Shown: positions 47,390 through 47,623 of the stretch, piece by piece
Position numbering within the stretch: the first letter of the stretch is position 1
Layout of the letters: each line of letters opens with the position of its first letter
Assembly (NCBI RefSeq): GCF_005116465.1
Contig: NZ_SWBM01000012.1
Location: 1 to 47,623, forward strand
Length of the DNA stretch: 47,623 nt
Direction of reading: 5' to 3'
Origin: Robertmurraya kyonggiensis
Lineage (GTDB): Bacteria > Bacillota > Bacilli > Bacillales > Cytobacillaceae
Notes under the pieces: generated by a model
The model's database searches: none
Seen by the model: only the letters and a program-made list of their open reading frames with translations
Told to the model about the DNA's origin: nothing
Translations under genes and position numbers: made by a program

Positions 47390-47502
47390 ACGACCATGTG
47401 AAGGACATTTTTCAGATAGAGCGGGTAGGTAATGTCTTCGTGAAAGGCTCATGCGGACGTTGTTGAGATAGAGTGGGTAGATAGTGTCTTTATGAAGGGC
47501 CT
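47390..47502 (+). repeat. Tandem array of 52-bp units, array 3 (truncated by IS)
   Basis: GGAC at 47403 and again at 47455, and GTCTT at 47434 and 47486, are each 52 bp apart. Unit palindrome: GTCTTCGTGAA then AGG then CTCATGCGGAC, in the same orientation as array 1. The last palindrome is cut after GTCTTTATGAAGGGCC, one base before the IS terminus at 47503. Confidence 0.85.
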
Positions 47503-47623
47503 GAGACCACTGAAAAACATTTCCATAAAAATGGAAACCACAAAGATTTAATCAAAAAGAAAAAAACCTCCATTTTGGTATAATAGAACTGTCGAAGAAC
47601 TAATAACCAAATGGGGGTTTTTT
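47503..47623 (+). mobile_element. Left end of an insertion sequence
   Basis: GAGACCACTGAAAAA at 47503-47517 is the exact reverse complement of the IS terminus at 102-116. Inside, TATAAT at 47579-47584 could drive a transposase, and a GGGGG ribosome-site-like run at 47613-47617 lies a few bases before the window edge, so the transposase start codon is expected just beyond 47623. Confidence 0.65.
47561..47623. terminator. Inverted repeat in the IS leader
   Basis: AAAAAACCTCCATTTTGGT at 47561-47579 pairs with ACCAAATGGGGGTTTTTT at 47606-47623, ending in T6 on both strands. It may act as a terminator-like hairpin limiting read-through from outside promoters into the transposase, a common IS device. 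Confidence 0.55.

Overview
The window looks like the chromosome of a low-GC, spore-forming Bacillaceae bacterium (Bacillus sensu lato, not B. subtilis itself). The basis is gene order matching B. subtilis (csbA-uvrB-uvrA; yvlA-yvlB-yvlD; hprK-lgt-yvoD-ppaX-yvoF; hisZGDBHAFI; yvcD; trxB), a Spo0E-type phosphatase, strong AGGAGG ribosome sites and frequent TTG/GTG starts. Species cannot be named from sequence alone.

Layout. 1-573: the right end of an insertion sequence (IS), then a tandem array of 52-bp units. 574-8042: an accessory signalling block with a KaiC-like ATPase, two small winged-helix-like proteins, a GAF/LuxR regulator, a Spo0E-like protein and a PAS-GGDEF-EAL-PilZ cyclic-di-GMP enzyme. 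8125-8991: a multiply frameshifted nuclease/transposase-like pseudogene. 8992-14254: csbA, uvrB (SOS box upstream), uvrA. 14392-16236: an LprI-like lipoprotein, a second 52-bp array, maltose acetyltransferase and a small hypothetical gene. 16470-27108: a C4-dicarboxylate block with a LysR regulator, a DASS transporter, a two-subunit class I fumarase/tartrate dehydratase, an anchor-less fumarate reductase/succinate dehydrogenase with an HdrB-like CCG subunit, and a DcuS/DcuR-type two-component system. 27164-29456: small membrane proteins and yvlA/yvlB/yvlD. 29563-29756: a four-palindrome repeat element. 29788-30453: CwlC-like amidase. 30659-34577: hprK-lgt-yvoD-ppaX-yvoF. 34688-37669: accessory genes, mostly minus strand. 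37917-44346: complete hisZGDBHAFI operon. 44378-44574: a second four-palindrome element. 44762-47284: yvcD and trxB. 47390-47623: a third 52-bp array interrupted by the left end of an IS whose terminal inverted repeat matches the one at the window start.

How it works together. The conserved backbone covers DNA repair, carbon-catabolite control (HprK, PpaX), lipoprotein maturation (Lgt), histidine synthesis and thiol redox (TrxB). The accessory blocks inserted into it are (i) a putative KaiC-like/c-di-GMP/sporulation signalling locus and (ii) a self-contained sensing, uptake and reduction pathway: dicarboxylate in, malate or tartrate dehydrated, fumarate reduced to succinate by a soluble-looking SdhABE-type enzyme. 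Two families of palindromic intergenic repeats punctuate the joints between blocks, and one of them appears to be a preferred IS target.
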